Assembly (NCBI GenBank): GCA_009784355.1
Contig: WRBU01000070.1
Coordinates: 1 to 6,362, forward strand
Length of the DNA stretch: 6,362 bases
Reading direction: 5' to 3'
From: Defluviitaleaceae bacterium
Lineage (GTDB): Bacteria; Bacillota; Clostridia; Lachnospirales; WRAX01
Position numbers and translations under genes: made by a program. A model generated the notes under the pieces. That model did not search any database. It was given only the letters and a program-made list of their open reading frames with translations, and was not told the DNA's origin. Below are positions 1 to 5,478 of this stretch, piece by piece. Every line of letters starts with the position of its first letter. Position 1 is the first letter of the stretch.

Positions 1-24
1 ATACTTAATTGATATTGTGAGTAG

Positions 25-558
25 TCAATTTGTTCTCTCATCTTCCGCATCCCCTAGTTTGTCCCAAAGATTGATTATTTCTAATCCTTTTTCCTGTGCG
101 TATTTAAAGGTGTGCTCCGTGCCGCCTGTTTTTCCGCTATGCAGTCCGACCAAGCGGCTTGAATTGTCTACCAAAAAGCGATTGCGTTCGTGATAGCACC
201 CTATTACAAATCTGTCGTTGAGAACATAAAAGTCGTCGCTGGCTTTTAATGCATTATCATAGCGCCTTTTCCATTTTTCGCCCCATTTGTTTTCTTGTCC
301 CCGATATGGTATAATACAAATTAATTTGATACATTCTGCGTGATTATATCGCTCTTTTAACACAGCTTCGGCGGCAATAATATCAAAGCCTTGCGCCATA
401 CCCGTACAAAACGTATTAAATCCACTTTTAATGCTATTCTTAATTATCATTATTAGTTCATTTTGTAGCATTTTGCCCATATAGGAGTCGTCCATATCAA
501 AATCCACGCGTCTATGACCAGAAAAACAAACAGTACGCGTCTTCTCCATCAAACCCAT
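25..558 (-). CDS. YpsA/DUF1273-like SLOG-family protein
   Basis: A 177-residue cytosolic protein of the SLOG (Rossmann-like, nucleotide-binding) superfamily, closest to the YpsA/DUF1273 group. Visible motifs are SGHRR at residues 13-17, TGMAQGFD at 52-59 (glycine-rich nucleotide-binding turn), a PYRGQE strand end near 84-89, DNSSR at 131-135 and SGKTGGTEHT at 141-150. Length and motif order fit a complete single-domain member. SLOG proteins are thought to bind nucleotides or related ligands; B. subtilis YpsA has been linked to cell division, but the reaction is not established and I assign none. Two starts are possible. ATG at 558 lies inside the end of hemZ with a GGGGG purine run 10 nt upstream. 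ATG at 549 overlaps the hemZ TGA by one base (TGATG), which suggests translational coupling. I keep 558 for its ribosome-binding-site spacing. It is the last gene of the operon visible here; only 24 bases follow the stop, so no terminator can be judged. Confidence 0.88.
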   Translation of the reverse strand: MGLMEKTRTVCFSGHRRVDFDMDDSYMGKMLQNELIMIIKNSIKSGFNTFCTGMAQGFDIIAAEAVLKERYNHAECIKLICIIPYRGQENKWGEKWKRRYDNALKASDDFYVLNDRFVIGCYHERNRFLVDNSSRLVGLHSGKTGGTEHTFKYAQEKGLEIINLWDKLGDAEDERTN

Positions 559-1964
559 CCAAGCACTGCCCCCTTGCGCTCTATCATTTCGTCAATCCTT
601 GTGATGTATTGGTCTAGTTCCCGCACATTGACAATACGTTCAATTTGGTTGCTTTGCAAATTCACCAGTTTCGTTATTGCACCGCAGCCTGCGGCATAAA
701 CGCTTCGGGTTTCCTCCATCATGGCAATATTATATCTTCCCTCAAAGCCTGTTTTTGCATATCCTACATTTTCAAAATTCCCCAAAGAATTTTTTTGACG
801 ATACAGATAATACGGTTTAAGCCCTGCTTTGTCCATAAAGTCGGCAGTAATGCTTAACATTTCTTCCATAGTATGTACAGAAGTTTTTGCAGAGCCATCT
901 TCCCATAGCTTTGATGCACGTTTAACGGCAAGGCAATGTACGGTTACGGAATTTGGGTCAAGGACTGCAATGCCATTCAGTGTGTTTAGCACATCCTGCA
1001 CTTCTTCGCCTTCAAGACCCAAAATTAGGTCAATATTTATGTGTTTAAATCCGTGCTTTTGAGCTTGTTCGTATGCCTTAAAGAAATCATGCGAGCTATG
1101 ATTGCGTCCGATTTTTTGCAATGTGTCGTCATTCAATGTTTGTGGGTTGATGGAAATTCGGTTTACTTCATGCTGTTTCATAAGCATCAATTTTTCATCA
1201 CAAATAGTATCTGGTCTGCCTGCTTCGATAGTGTATTCAAAGCAGTTTTTGGTATCAAAGTTTTTTGATATGTCGTTGAGCAGTTTTTTAAAGTGTGTCA
1301 AAGACAGTGCGGTCGGTGTTCCTCCGCCGACATAGATATTTTCAATAAATTTGTTGTGGCTGACCTTCCCCAAATATTCCAATTCTTTTTGCAACGCAAG
1401 CATATAACCATCACAACGATTTGCATATTTGCCCATAGGATACGCCGCAAAGGAACAATAATGGCATTTTGTTGGACAAAATGGTATATTAATATAGACG
1501 CTAATAGCATCATTAGGACTTGAAAGCATTACATTTTTTTGTGTTTGTGCCACATTTGCACAAAGCTCGGCTTTGTCATTTTGTACCAAATAGTGTTTTG
1601 TCATTTTTTGGATTGCTTGCTCTTTAGTTTTGCCTTGGGTAAGCATTGCGCTAATCAATTTAGCGGGACGTATGCCTGTAAGCACACCCCAAGGAGGTTT
1701 GTATCCCGTGTGTGCAGTTAGTGCATCATAAACAGCCCATGCTGCGGCATTATGTAAGTTTAATGAACGACAAAACACATCGCCTGTGGGAGTGGCATCA
1801 TTATAGAGCTGTACAAGAATGCTTGTATTATTTTTTTCCACAGTAATACAAAGCCCATGCTGGGGCAATTTCTTCACTATATCAAAGCTCGTTAGTTGGA
1901 AAAAAACTTGTGCCATAGTTTGTACGTCATTATGGCTAATTCCATTGTCAATAATAAATTTCAT
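549..1964 (-). CDS. hemZ: HemZ-like radical SAM protein (oxygen-independent coproporphyrinogen III oxidase family)
   Basis: A 471-residue radical SAM enzyme of the HemZ branch of the coproporphyrinogen oxidase family. Numbered from the chosen Met, an N-terminal domain of about 150 residues leads into the [4Fe-4S] motif C163-x3-C167-x2-C170 (in INIPFCPTKCHYCSF). GGGTPT (213-218, SAM binding), EAGRPDTI (from 247), RISINPQT and IGRNHS follow. The C-terminal segment YRQKNSLGNFENVGYA (from 388) is typical of HemZ. Length is close to B. subtilis HemZ, about 500 residues as I recall. The residue after the third Cys is SF rather than the fourth-Cys arrangement of classical HemN, so oxidase activity is not guaranteed. 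Start: the frame stays open to 2036, but that lies inside the upstream protease gene. ATG at 1964, 5 nt after that gene's stop, gives a normal N-terminus (MKFIIDNG). The local Shine-Dalgarno is weak, so coupled translation is likely. One variant: the usual GLPGE reads GLEGE at 316-320. Confidence 0.93.
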   Translation of the reverse strand: MKFIIDNGISHNDVQTMAQVFFQLTSFDIVKKLPQHGLCITVEKNNTSILVQLYNDATPTGDVFCRSLNLHNAAAWAVYDALTAHTGYKPPWGVLTGIRPAKLISAMLTQGKTKEQAIQKMTKHYLVQNDKAELCANVAQTQKNVMLSSPNDAISVYINIPFCPTKCHYCSFAAYPMGKYANRCDGYMLALQKELEYLGKVSHNKFIENIYVGGGTPTALSLTHFKKLLNDISKNFDTKNCFEYTIEAGRPDTICDEKLMLMKQHEVNRISINPQTLNDDTLQKIGRNHSSHDFFKAYEQAQKHGFKHINIDLILGLEGEEVQDVLNTLNGIAVLDPNSVTVHCLAVKRASKLWEDGSAKTSVHTMEEMLSITADFMDKAGLKPYYLYRQKNSLGNFENVGYAKTGFEGRYNIAMMEETRSVYAAGCGAITKLVNLQSNQIERIVNVRELDQYITRIDEMIERKGAVLGWV

Positions 1965-1969
1965 ACTTA

Positions 1970-2944
1970 TCACATCATAGACATTGCCCACTGTATGAGC
2001 AACATCCAGCCTAAACCTAATCCCATAGCACCCCAAAAGCCCCCAGTCAATGCCTTTGGCTTTGCTTCTCCATTCTCAACTGCTTGCATATAGGTGTTGG
2101 TAATAACACCTTCATCATTGTTGCGCTTCAAATTATGGCGTTTATAAGCGATGTAAATTATTATAAAAATGCCCATAGCAATAGCGGCAAAGACGGCAAG
2201 CCCAAAAAACACAAACAAATACTCTTGCCACTCGTATGAGCTTTGCCCTGCTACTTGGGTGGTCTCTTCTAATGCATCAGTATTGACAAATCTCGTTAAT
2301 AAATAAGGAATTAAAATGCCCATAATATTCACTACAAAGTGGCACAAAACTGGTGCCCAAATAGACTTTGTGTAATACATCATATAACACATAATGAACC
2401 CAATTACAAACGCATACGAAAATTGGTTAAAGTTTTGGTGCAATGCACCAAAAAACAATCCATTAATAATAGCGGCAACAAATATCTTGACTTTTTTAAA
2501 ACCCGAAAAAATTATGCCCCTCATAGCGACTTCTTCAAAAATCGAGGGCAGTATGGGGAATAAGATTAGCATAATCAAAATACCGCTCTCATACTGCATG
2601 TTTTCCATGGTTTCTGCCAAATGACTGCCAAAAAATAGTGTTGTTACAAAGTTTAGCAAAATGACAAGGGGGTATAGAGCAATAGACATTCCTACTATCA
2701 TTGCAATATTTTTGACACCCAGCTTGCGCATTGGTAAAATTTGACGAATGCTTTTTCGATGTATAATTAAATATATAGCGCACGGTACGCCAATATAGAC
2801 AACTTGCGTTATCACTAACCCAAACCAGCTAGGCATCGATGGCTCGCCGAGCATGATTATAATTCCTAATTGCGCAAATGAAGCTACAATTAAAAATATC
2901 ATTAAAATAAACATGAAATTGTTTGACTTATCTGGCGATAACAT
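1970..2944 (-). CDS. CPBP-family intramembrane metalloprotease (CAAX/Abi type)
   Basis: A 324-residue polytopic membrane protein with the full CPBP (CAAX prenyl endopeptidase/Abi) catalytic set. E137-E138-x3-R142 lies in FEEVAMRG, F165-x3-H169 in FFGALH, and H202-x3-N206 in CHFVVN. The first Glu pair and the two His residues are the expected metal-site and catalytic residues. About eight or nine hydrophobic segments are visible (roughly 10-32, 39-61, 79-100, 121-136, 152-170, 175-215, 241-267, 302-323). A charged loop at about 268-300 precedes a last membrane segment, which looks like an extra tail beyond the core domain. Bacterial members include bacteriocin-immunity and membrane-signalling proteases; the substrate cannot be read from sequence. 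The start at 2944 is secure: AAGGAG (2955-2950) lies 5 nt upstream. It is first in a minus-strand operon, with hemZ beginning 5 nt after its stop. The upstream leader is unusually structured. Confidence 0.9.
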   Translation of the reverse strand: MLSPDKSNNFMFILMIFLIVASFAQLGIIIMLGEPSMPSWFGLVITQVVYIGVPCAIYLIIHRKSIRQILPMRKLGVKNIAMIVGMSIALYPLVILLNFVTTLFFGSHLAETMENMQYESGILIMLILFPILPSIFEEVAMRGIIFSGFKKVKIFVAAIINGLFFGALHQNFNQFSYAFVIGFIMCYMMYYTKSIWAPVLCHFVVNIMGILIPYLLTRFVNTDALEETTQVAGQSSYEWQEYLFVFFGLAVFAAIAMGIFIIIYIAYKRHNLKRNNDEGVITNTYMQAVENGEAKPKALTGGFWGAMGLGLGWMLLIQWAMSMM

Positions 2945-2949
2945 GAAAG

Positions 2950-2955
2950 CTCCTT
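2950..2955 (-). promoter_or_regulatory. Ribosome binding site of the CPBP protease gene
   Basis: AAGGAG on the minus strand with a 5-nt gap to the ATG at 2944. It fixes the start of the operon's first gene and lies just outside the last hairpin of the leader. Confidence 0.85.
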
Positions 2956-2961
2956 CAATTA

Positions 2962-3015
2962 CTAATTTATAGATGTTATACTTAAAATAAGTATAACATC
3001 TGATTTGCTATGCAA
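2962..3015 (-). CDS. Possible 17-residue leader peptide ORF upstream of the CPBP operon
   Basis: A short minus-strand reading frame with a TTG start at 3015 and a TAG stop at 2964-2962, reading MHSKSDVILILSITSIN. Exactly 8 nt before the TTG is AAGGAGG (3030-3024), a stronger Shine-Dalgarno than that of any full gene here. The frame ends 6 nt before the protease gene's own AAGGAG. Its Shine-Dalgarno falls in the 3' arm of the hairpin at 3020-3052, and its coding part spans two more hairpins, so translation and folding would compete. No homology is recognised and the start is not ATG. It may be a chance frame within a repeat element. What I see is the Shine-Dalgarno, spacing and frame; that it is translated is inference. 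Confidence 0.25.
   Translation of the reverse strand: MHSKSDVILILSITSIN
2971..3001. repeat. Perfect 13-bp inverted repeat with 5-nt loop
   Basis: The arms 2971-2983 (AGATGTTATACTT) and 2989-3001 are exact reverse complements around a 5-base AT loop. There is no T-run on either side, so it is not an intrinsic terminator. It lies 15 bases upstream of the protease gene's Shine-Dalgarno. It could be an RNA hairpin in the leader, a protein-binding palindrome or part of a dispersed repeat. Confidence 0.85.
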
Positions 3016-3018
3016 ATC
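3002..3018. repeat. Perfect 7-bp inverted repeat with 3-nt loop
   Basis: GATTTGC at 3002-3008 pairs with GCAAATC at 3012-3018 around TAT. It directly abuts the 13-bp inverted repeat at 2971-3001 and is one base from the next hairpin. The hairpins are therefore packed end to end, which is unlikely for random intergenic DNA. Confidence 0.75.
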
Positions 3019-3019
3019 T

Positions 3020-3052
3020 GACACCTCCTTCGGCTTCGCCTACGTCGGTGTC
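3020..3052. repeat. Hairpin with GACACC/GGTGTC stem, locally GC-rich
   Basis: The outer stem pairs 3020-3025 with 3047-3052. A small inner stem, GGC (3032-3034) with GCC (3038-3040) around TTC, sits on exactly the same centre (3036), so this is one stem with an internal loop. The stretch is clearly richer in G+C than its surroundings. Its minus-strand reading carries AAGGAGG at 3030-3024. The GTCGGT unit is repeated directly at 3044-3055. Confidence 0.7.
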
Positions 3053-3062
3053 GGTCGTTCAT

Positions 3063-3109
3063 TCAACTTGAAAACGCTTTAACACTTCGTGTTAGTGTTT
3101 ACAAGTTGA
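3063..3109. repeat. Long interrupted hairpin (TCAACTTG ... CAAGTTGA)
   Basis: The outer arms are 3063-3070 and 3102-3109 (8 bp, exact). Inside are AAAC/GTTT (3072-3075 with 3097-3100) and TAACAC/GTGTTA (3080-3085 with 3089-3094) around a TTC loop. The nesting is nearly concentric, with small bulges. Together with the three neighbours it makes a run of four hairpins over about 139 bases. Confidence 0.7.
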
Positions 3110-3139
3110 TTCACTATAAGTTCATTTCACTATGACAAA

Positions 3140-3168
3140 AGAATATCATAAAACTGTATTGTTTGCAA
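3140..3168 (-). promoter_or_regulatory. Candidate promoter of the CPBP-hemZ-SLOG operon
   Basis: On the minus strand, TTGCAA (3168-3163) and TATTCT (3145-3140) are separated by 17 nt, with TGA immediately before the -10 (extended -10). Matches to the sigma-A consensus are 4/6 and 4/6. Transcription would begin near 3133, giving a leader of roughly 190 nt that contains all four hairpins. Weaker -10-like sequences (TATACT, TATAAC) exist nearer the gene inside the inverted repeat, but I found no fitting -35 for them. Confidence 0.4.
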
Positions 3169-3183
3169 GTGATGATTTTTTGA

Positions 3184-3212
3184 TTGACAAAAAGTCTTGA
3201 CTTTGATATAAT
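3184..3212 (+). promoter_or_regulatory. Consensus sigma-A promoter of the ECF S component gene
   Basis: TTGACA at 3184-3189 and TATAAT at 3207-3212 are both perfect consensus hexamers with an ideal 17-base spacer, and TG at 3204-3205 adds an extended -10. The predicted start near 3219-3221 leaves only about 8-10 nt before the ATG at 3229. There is therefore no room for a leader riboswitch between this promoter and the gene. Confidence 0.88.
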
Positions 3213-3228
3213 TGCTCTTGGTGATTTT

Positions 3229-3750
3229 ATGGACAAAAAAACAATGAATCTTGTATTATCAGCACTTTTTATAGCCTTGGTTTTTATAGCCACGGCTTTT
3301 TTGCGTATACCTTCTCCGGATATAACGGGGGCTGGACAAGTGCATTTGGGCACAACCATCGTTTTTATTATTGCATTGGTTTTTGGACCAAAAATGGCAG
3401 CTATATCTTCTTTGGGCATGGTTTTATTTAATCTTGTTTTCTCTCTTGCTCCTTGGGCTCCAATTAATTTAATTAGCCGCCCTATTTTGGGTTTGATTTT
3501 CGGAAGCATCTCGCATTTAAAGGGTGCAAGCGGAAAAAATCTTTGGCTTAATATCCTTGCTGCTATTGCTGGCGGGCTATGGCTTATTCCGTCTATGTAT
3601 GTCGGACAAGTCATTATGTTTGGTGTTCCTTGGGCTGTGCCGATGGCTTTTGTGCCAAACAATGCAATGCAAATTGTGCTTGCCATTGTTATAGGTTTGC
3701 CAATTGCTACAATAGTTAATACTAATTTTTCAAAGTTAAACAAAAAATAA
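3229..3750 (+). CDS. ECF transporter S component (substrate-binding membrane subunit)
   Basis: A 173-residue hydrophobic protein with about six membrane segments (near 6-26, 37-53, 56-74, 80-96, 106-130, 139-165). The hallmark is GQVHLGTTIVFIIALVFGPK (37-56), typical of energy-coupling-factor vitamin-uptake S components of the ECF_trnsprt type. These capture a vitamin or cofactor precursor and use a shared EcfA-EcfA'-EcfT module, which is not in this window. The substrate is not determinable here; pantothenate, pyridoxine-type and other vitamins are all handled by related proteins. Start choice: the frame remains open back to a TTG at 3184, but that TTG is the promoter's -35 box. ATG 3229 has GGTG a few bases upstream and yields a typical short N-terminus (MDKKTMNLVL). 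It stands alone, convergent with the ABC exporter gene and divergent from the protease operon. Confidence 0.88.
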   Translation: MDKKTMNLVLSALFIALVFIATAFLRIPSPDITGAGQVHLGTTIVFIIALVFGPKMAAISSLGMVLFNLVFSLAPWAPINLISRPILGLIFGSISHLKGASGKNLWLNILAAIAGGLWLIPSMYVGQVIMFGVPWAVPMAFVPNNAMQIVLAIVIGLPIATIVNTNFSKLNKK

Positions 3751-3771
3751 GGGATGTTGTTTTAACATCCC
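3751..3771. terminator. Hairpin terminator between convergent genes
   Basis: GGGATGTT (3751-3758) and AACATCCC (3764-3771) are exact inverted repeats around a 5-base loop. The hairpin starts right after the ECF gene's TAA and lies 6 bases past the ABC gene's stop. Read on the minus strand it is followed by a T-rich tract (TTATTTTTTG), a good intrinsic terminator for the ABC transcript. On the plus strand the downstream T-tract is weaker, so bidirectional use is likely but less certain. Confidence 0.75.
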
Positions 3772-3777
3772 ATATGG

Positions 3778-5388
3778 TTATTTTATGTTTTTCCCTAAAA
3801 CCAACATTTTATTACACAAATCATTGATAACAGATTCACTATGAGTTACAACAATAAGCATACATCCCCTTTTTGTCTGTACTTTTTTTAAAGTTTCAAT
3901 AATTCGCATTTCTGTATCATGGTCAAGCTCTGACGTAGGTTCATCAAGAATAAGAATATCAAATTCACAAGCCAAAGCCCGCGCCAAACCAAGACGCTGA
4001 CGTTCACCCGAAGATAAATTAACTGCATTTTCTTCAATATTTAAATGCTCCAAGGCGCAAAGCTCAATAATCCTTGTCATTCTTTCGTCGCTGATTTCTT
4101 TGCCGAATTTAATATTTTCTTTAATGCTATCGTCAAAAACAAAGATTTCTTGACTAACTATTGTAACGCGCTTTAAATAACTCTTTTCTGCAATGTCGTG
4201 CAGGTTAATGCCATTTACAAGTACCCTGCCCGAAGTGGGAATTACTTGACGTTTTAGCATTCGCAAAAATGTGGTCTTGCCGCCGCCAGAAGGTCCGACA
4301 ACTGCAATAGCATCACCAGATGAAATGGAGAAATTTACGTATTCCAAAATTGGGTTAGCAGGATTGTAAGAATAATTAATATCCGAAAATTCTAGGCGAT
4401 TTATTTTTTCGATGTTTTCAAGGCCAAGCCTTTTTTGCTTTTTTTCGGAAAGCATTTCTTCCAACCTATTTTCGACTGCTCTAGCATTTTGTGTGTCGAT
4501 GTTATATTCCGTCAAAGACTTTATTGGGTCTGCTAAATAGGGTAGCAGTATATAAAACATAAATACATAGCTCAAAGAAATTGCGCCCGTAGCATACAGT
4601 CCAAGCCCCACGAAGACAACGGCTAATGGCAAGAGCCCCACTATTTTATTTGTAGATGCAAGAGCCAGCCCTCTCCATTTACGTAACTTTATTAGCAAAT
4701 GCTCGTATTTATCCACAGTTTCACCAAAGCGTTTAGAAAAATACTTTACTTCACCGTAAAGCTGTATGGTTGGTGCACCAGCCAAAATTTCGTTGGTGCT
4801 GGTTAAAACATCTGTTAAACCTTCGCGTTCTTTTAATGATGCATCCCGCAACCGTTTATTAATTAATTTGTACACAACAAAGAAAACCACCGAAAAAGCT
4901 GCCACAGTCAACATTAGTGTTAAATTAACGAAAAGTAGCACTATTAAAATAATCAAAATATTCATTATGTTTAAAAAAAGCTCTGGCACACGGGATAGCT
5001 TTGAGTGGGCGTAAATTTCGGCATCATGAACCACCTTACTTTCAATTTCGCCTATATTATGTTCCTTAAAAAAAATATAGTTTTTGCGGATAACATTAGC
5101 AAAAATATAAGAACGGACTAATCCCGTACCAATATATTCCATGCGGTACCAAAAGTAATCCTGCCCCCAATCCACCAAAAAATAAACTACCAAAACACTG
5201 GCAATAATGGCAATATAACGCATAGCGTTATTGCCGCTGTAGTCAAGCAAATTATCTATAAGTCTTGTAGTTAATAAAGGCGGCAAAATTGACACCAAAA
5301 TATTTGCCATTTTTAAAATGATAACCCCTACCCTTTTTTTGTAGACGGGCCGCAATACATGGTCAATTTGCTTTGACAGTGATAGCAT
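3778..5388 (-). CDS. ABC exporter half-transporter (fused membrane and ATPase domains)
   Basis: A 536-residue half-transporter with an N-terminal type-I exporter membrane domain (about 1-310, roughly six helices) and a C-terminal ATPase. All ATPase motifs are present: an A-loop Tyr near 339-341, Walker A GPSGGGKT (365-372), Q-loop Q413 (VSQEIFVF), signature LSSGE (458-462), Walker B ILILDE (D482, catalytic E483) and H-loop H516. It must dimerise with itself or an unseen partner; no second subunit is adjacent. The substrate is unknown and could be a lipid, peptide or drug. The protein ends soon after the H-loop at MLVLGKNIK, lacking the usual last 20 or so residues (G.I.E.G.H.ELL). The frame is open back to 5532, but that extension overlaps aroC on the other strand. 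ATG 5388 has GGAG 8 nt upstream and a strong promoter just behind it. The gene is transcribed alone and ends at the hairpin at 3751-3771. Confidence 0.92.
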   Translation of the reverse strand: MLSLSKQIDHVLRPVYKKRVGVIILKMANILVSILPPLLTTRLIDNLLDYSGNNAMRYIAIIASVLVVYFLVDWGQDYFWYRMEYIGTGLVRSYIFANVIRKNYIFFKEHNIGEIESKVVHDAEIYAHSKLSRVPELFLNIMNILIILIVLLFVNLTLMLTVAAFSVVFFVVYKLINKRLRDASLKEREGLTDVLTSTNEILAGAPTIQLYGEVKYFSKRFGETVDKYEHLLIKLRKWRGLALASTNKIVGLLPLAVVFVGLGLYATGAISLSYVFMFYILLPYLADPIKSLTEYNIDTQNARAVENRLEEMLSEKKQKRLGLENIEKINRLEFSDINYSYNPANPILEYVNFSISSGDAIAVVGPSGGGKTTFLRMLKRQVIPTSGRVLVNGINLHDIAEKSYLKRVTIVSQEIFVFDDSIKENIKFGKEISDERMTRIIELCALEHLNIEENAVNLSSGERQRLGLARALACEFDILILDEPTSELDHDTEMRIIETLKKVQTKRGCMLIVVTHSESVINDLCNKMLVLGKNIK

Positions 5389-5421
5389 ATAAAACACTCC
5401 GTAATTTGAAAATTGCTTACA

Positions 5422-5450
5422 ATCATAGCACAACACCAATTTAAAGTCAA
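5422..5450 (-). promoter_or_regulatory. Promoter of the ABC exporter gene
   Basis: On the minus strand, TTGACT (5450-5445) and TATGAT (5427-5422) are 17 nt apart, each 5/6 to consensus, with TGC before the -10 (extended -10). Transcription would start near 5415, giving a leader of about 27 nt with GGAG at 5400-5397. The site sits in the 90-bp gap between the two divergent genes. I could not identify an equally good promoter for aroC there. Confidence 0.8.
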
Positions 5451-5478
5451 GAAAATATTTATGAAAAGGATGTGCGAT

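Noticed and set aside
1298..1513. 71-codon minus-strand frame inside hemZ
   Set aside because: Out-of-frame shadow of the radical SAM core of hemZ on the same strand, with no independent start signal.
1965..2036. 24-residue N-terminal extension of hemZ
   Set aside because: It lies within the last codons of the upstream protease gene in another frame. The ATG at 1964 gives the family-like N-terminus and a typical 5-nt operon gap.
2971..3001. 13-bp inverted repeat read as an intrinsic terminator
   Set aside because: AT-rich stem with no following T-run on either strand, and it lies between divergent genes where no transcript needs ending.
3184..3228. TTG start at 3184 for the ECF S component
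   Set aside because: The TTG is the first three bases of a perfect -35 box, upstream of the predicted transcription start, so it cannot be in the message.
2945..3228. Known riboswitch or T-box in the divergent intergenic region
   Set aside because: I recognise no conserved core of TPP, FMN, cobalamin, T-box or similar elements. The ECF promoter is downstream of the structures, so they cannot lie in its message.
3114..3743. 209-codon open frame on the minus strand opposite the ECF S component gene
   Set aside because: It is the antisense shadow of a clear membrane-protein gene. Its protein is not family-like, and it would start next to the terminator hairpin with no sensible start signal.
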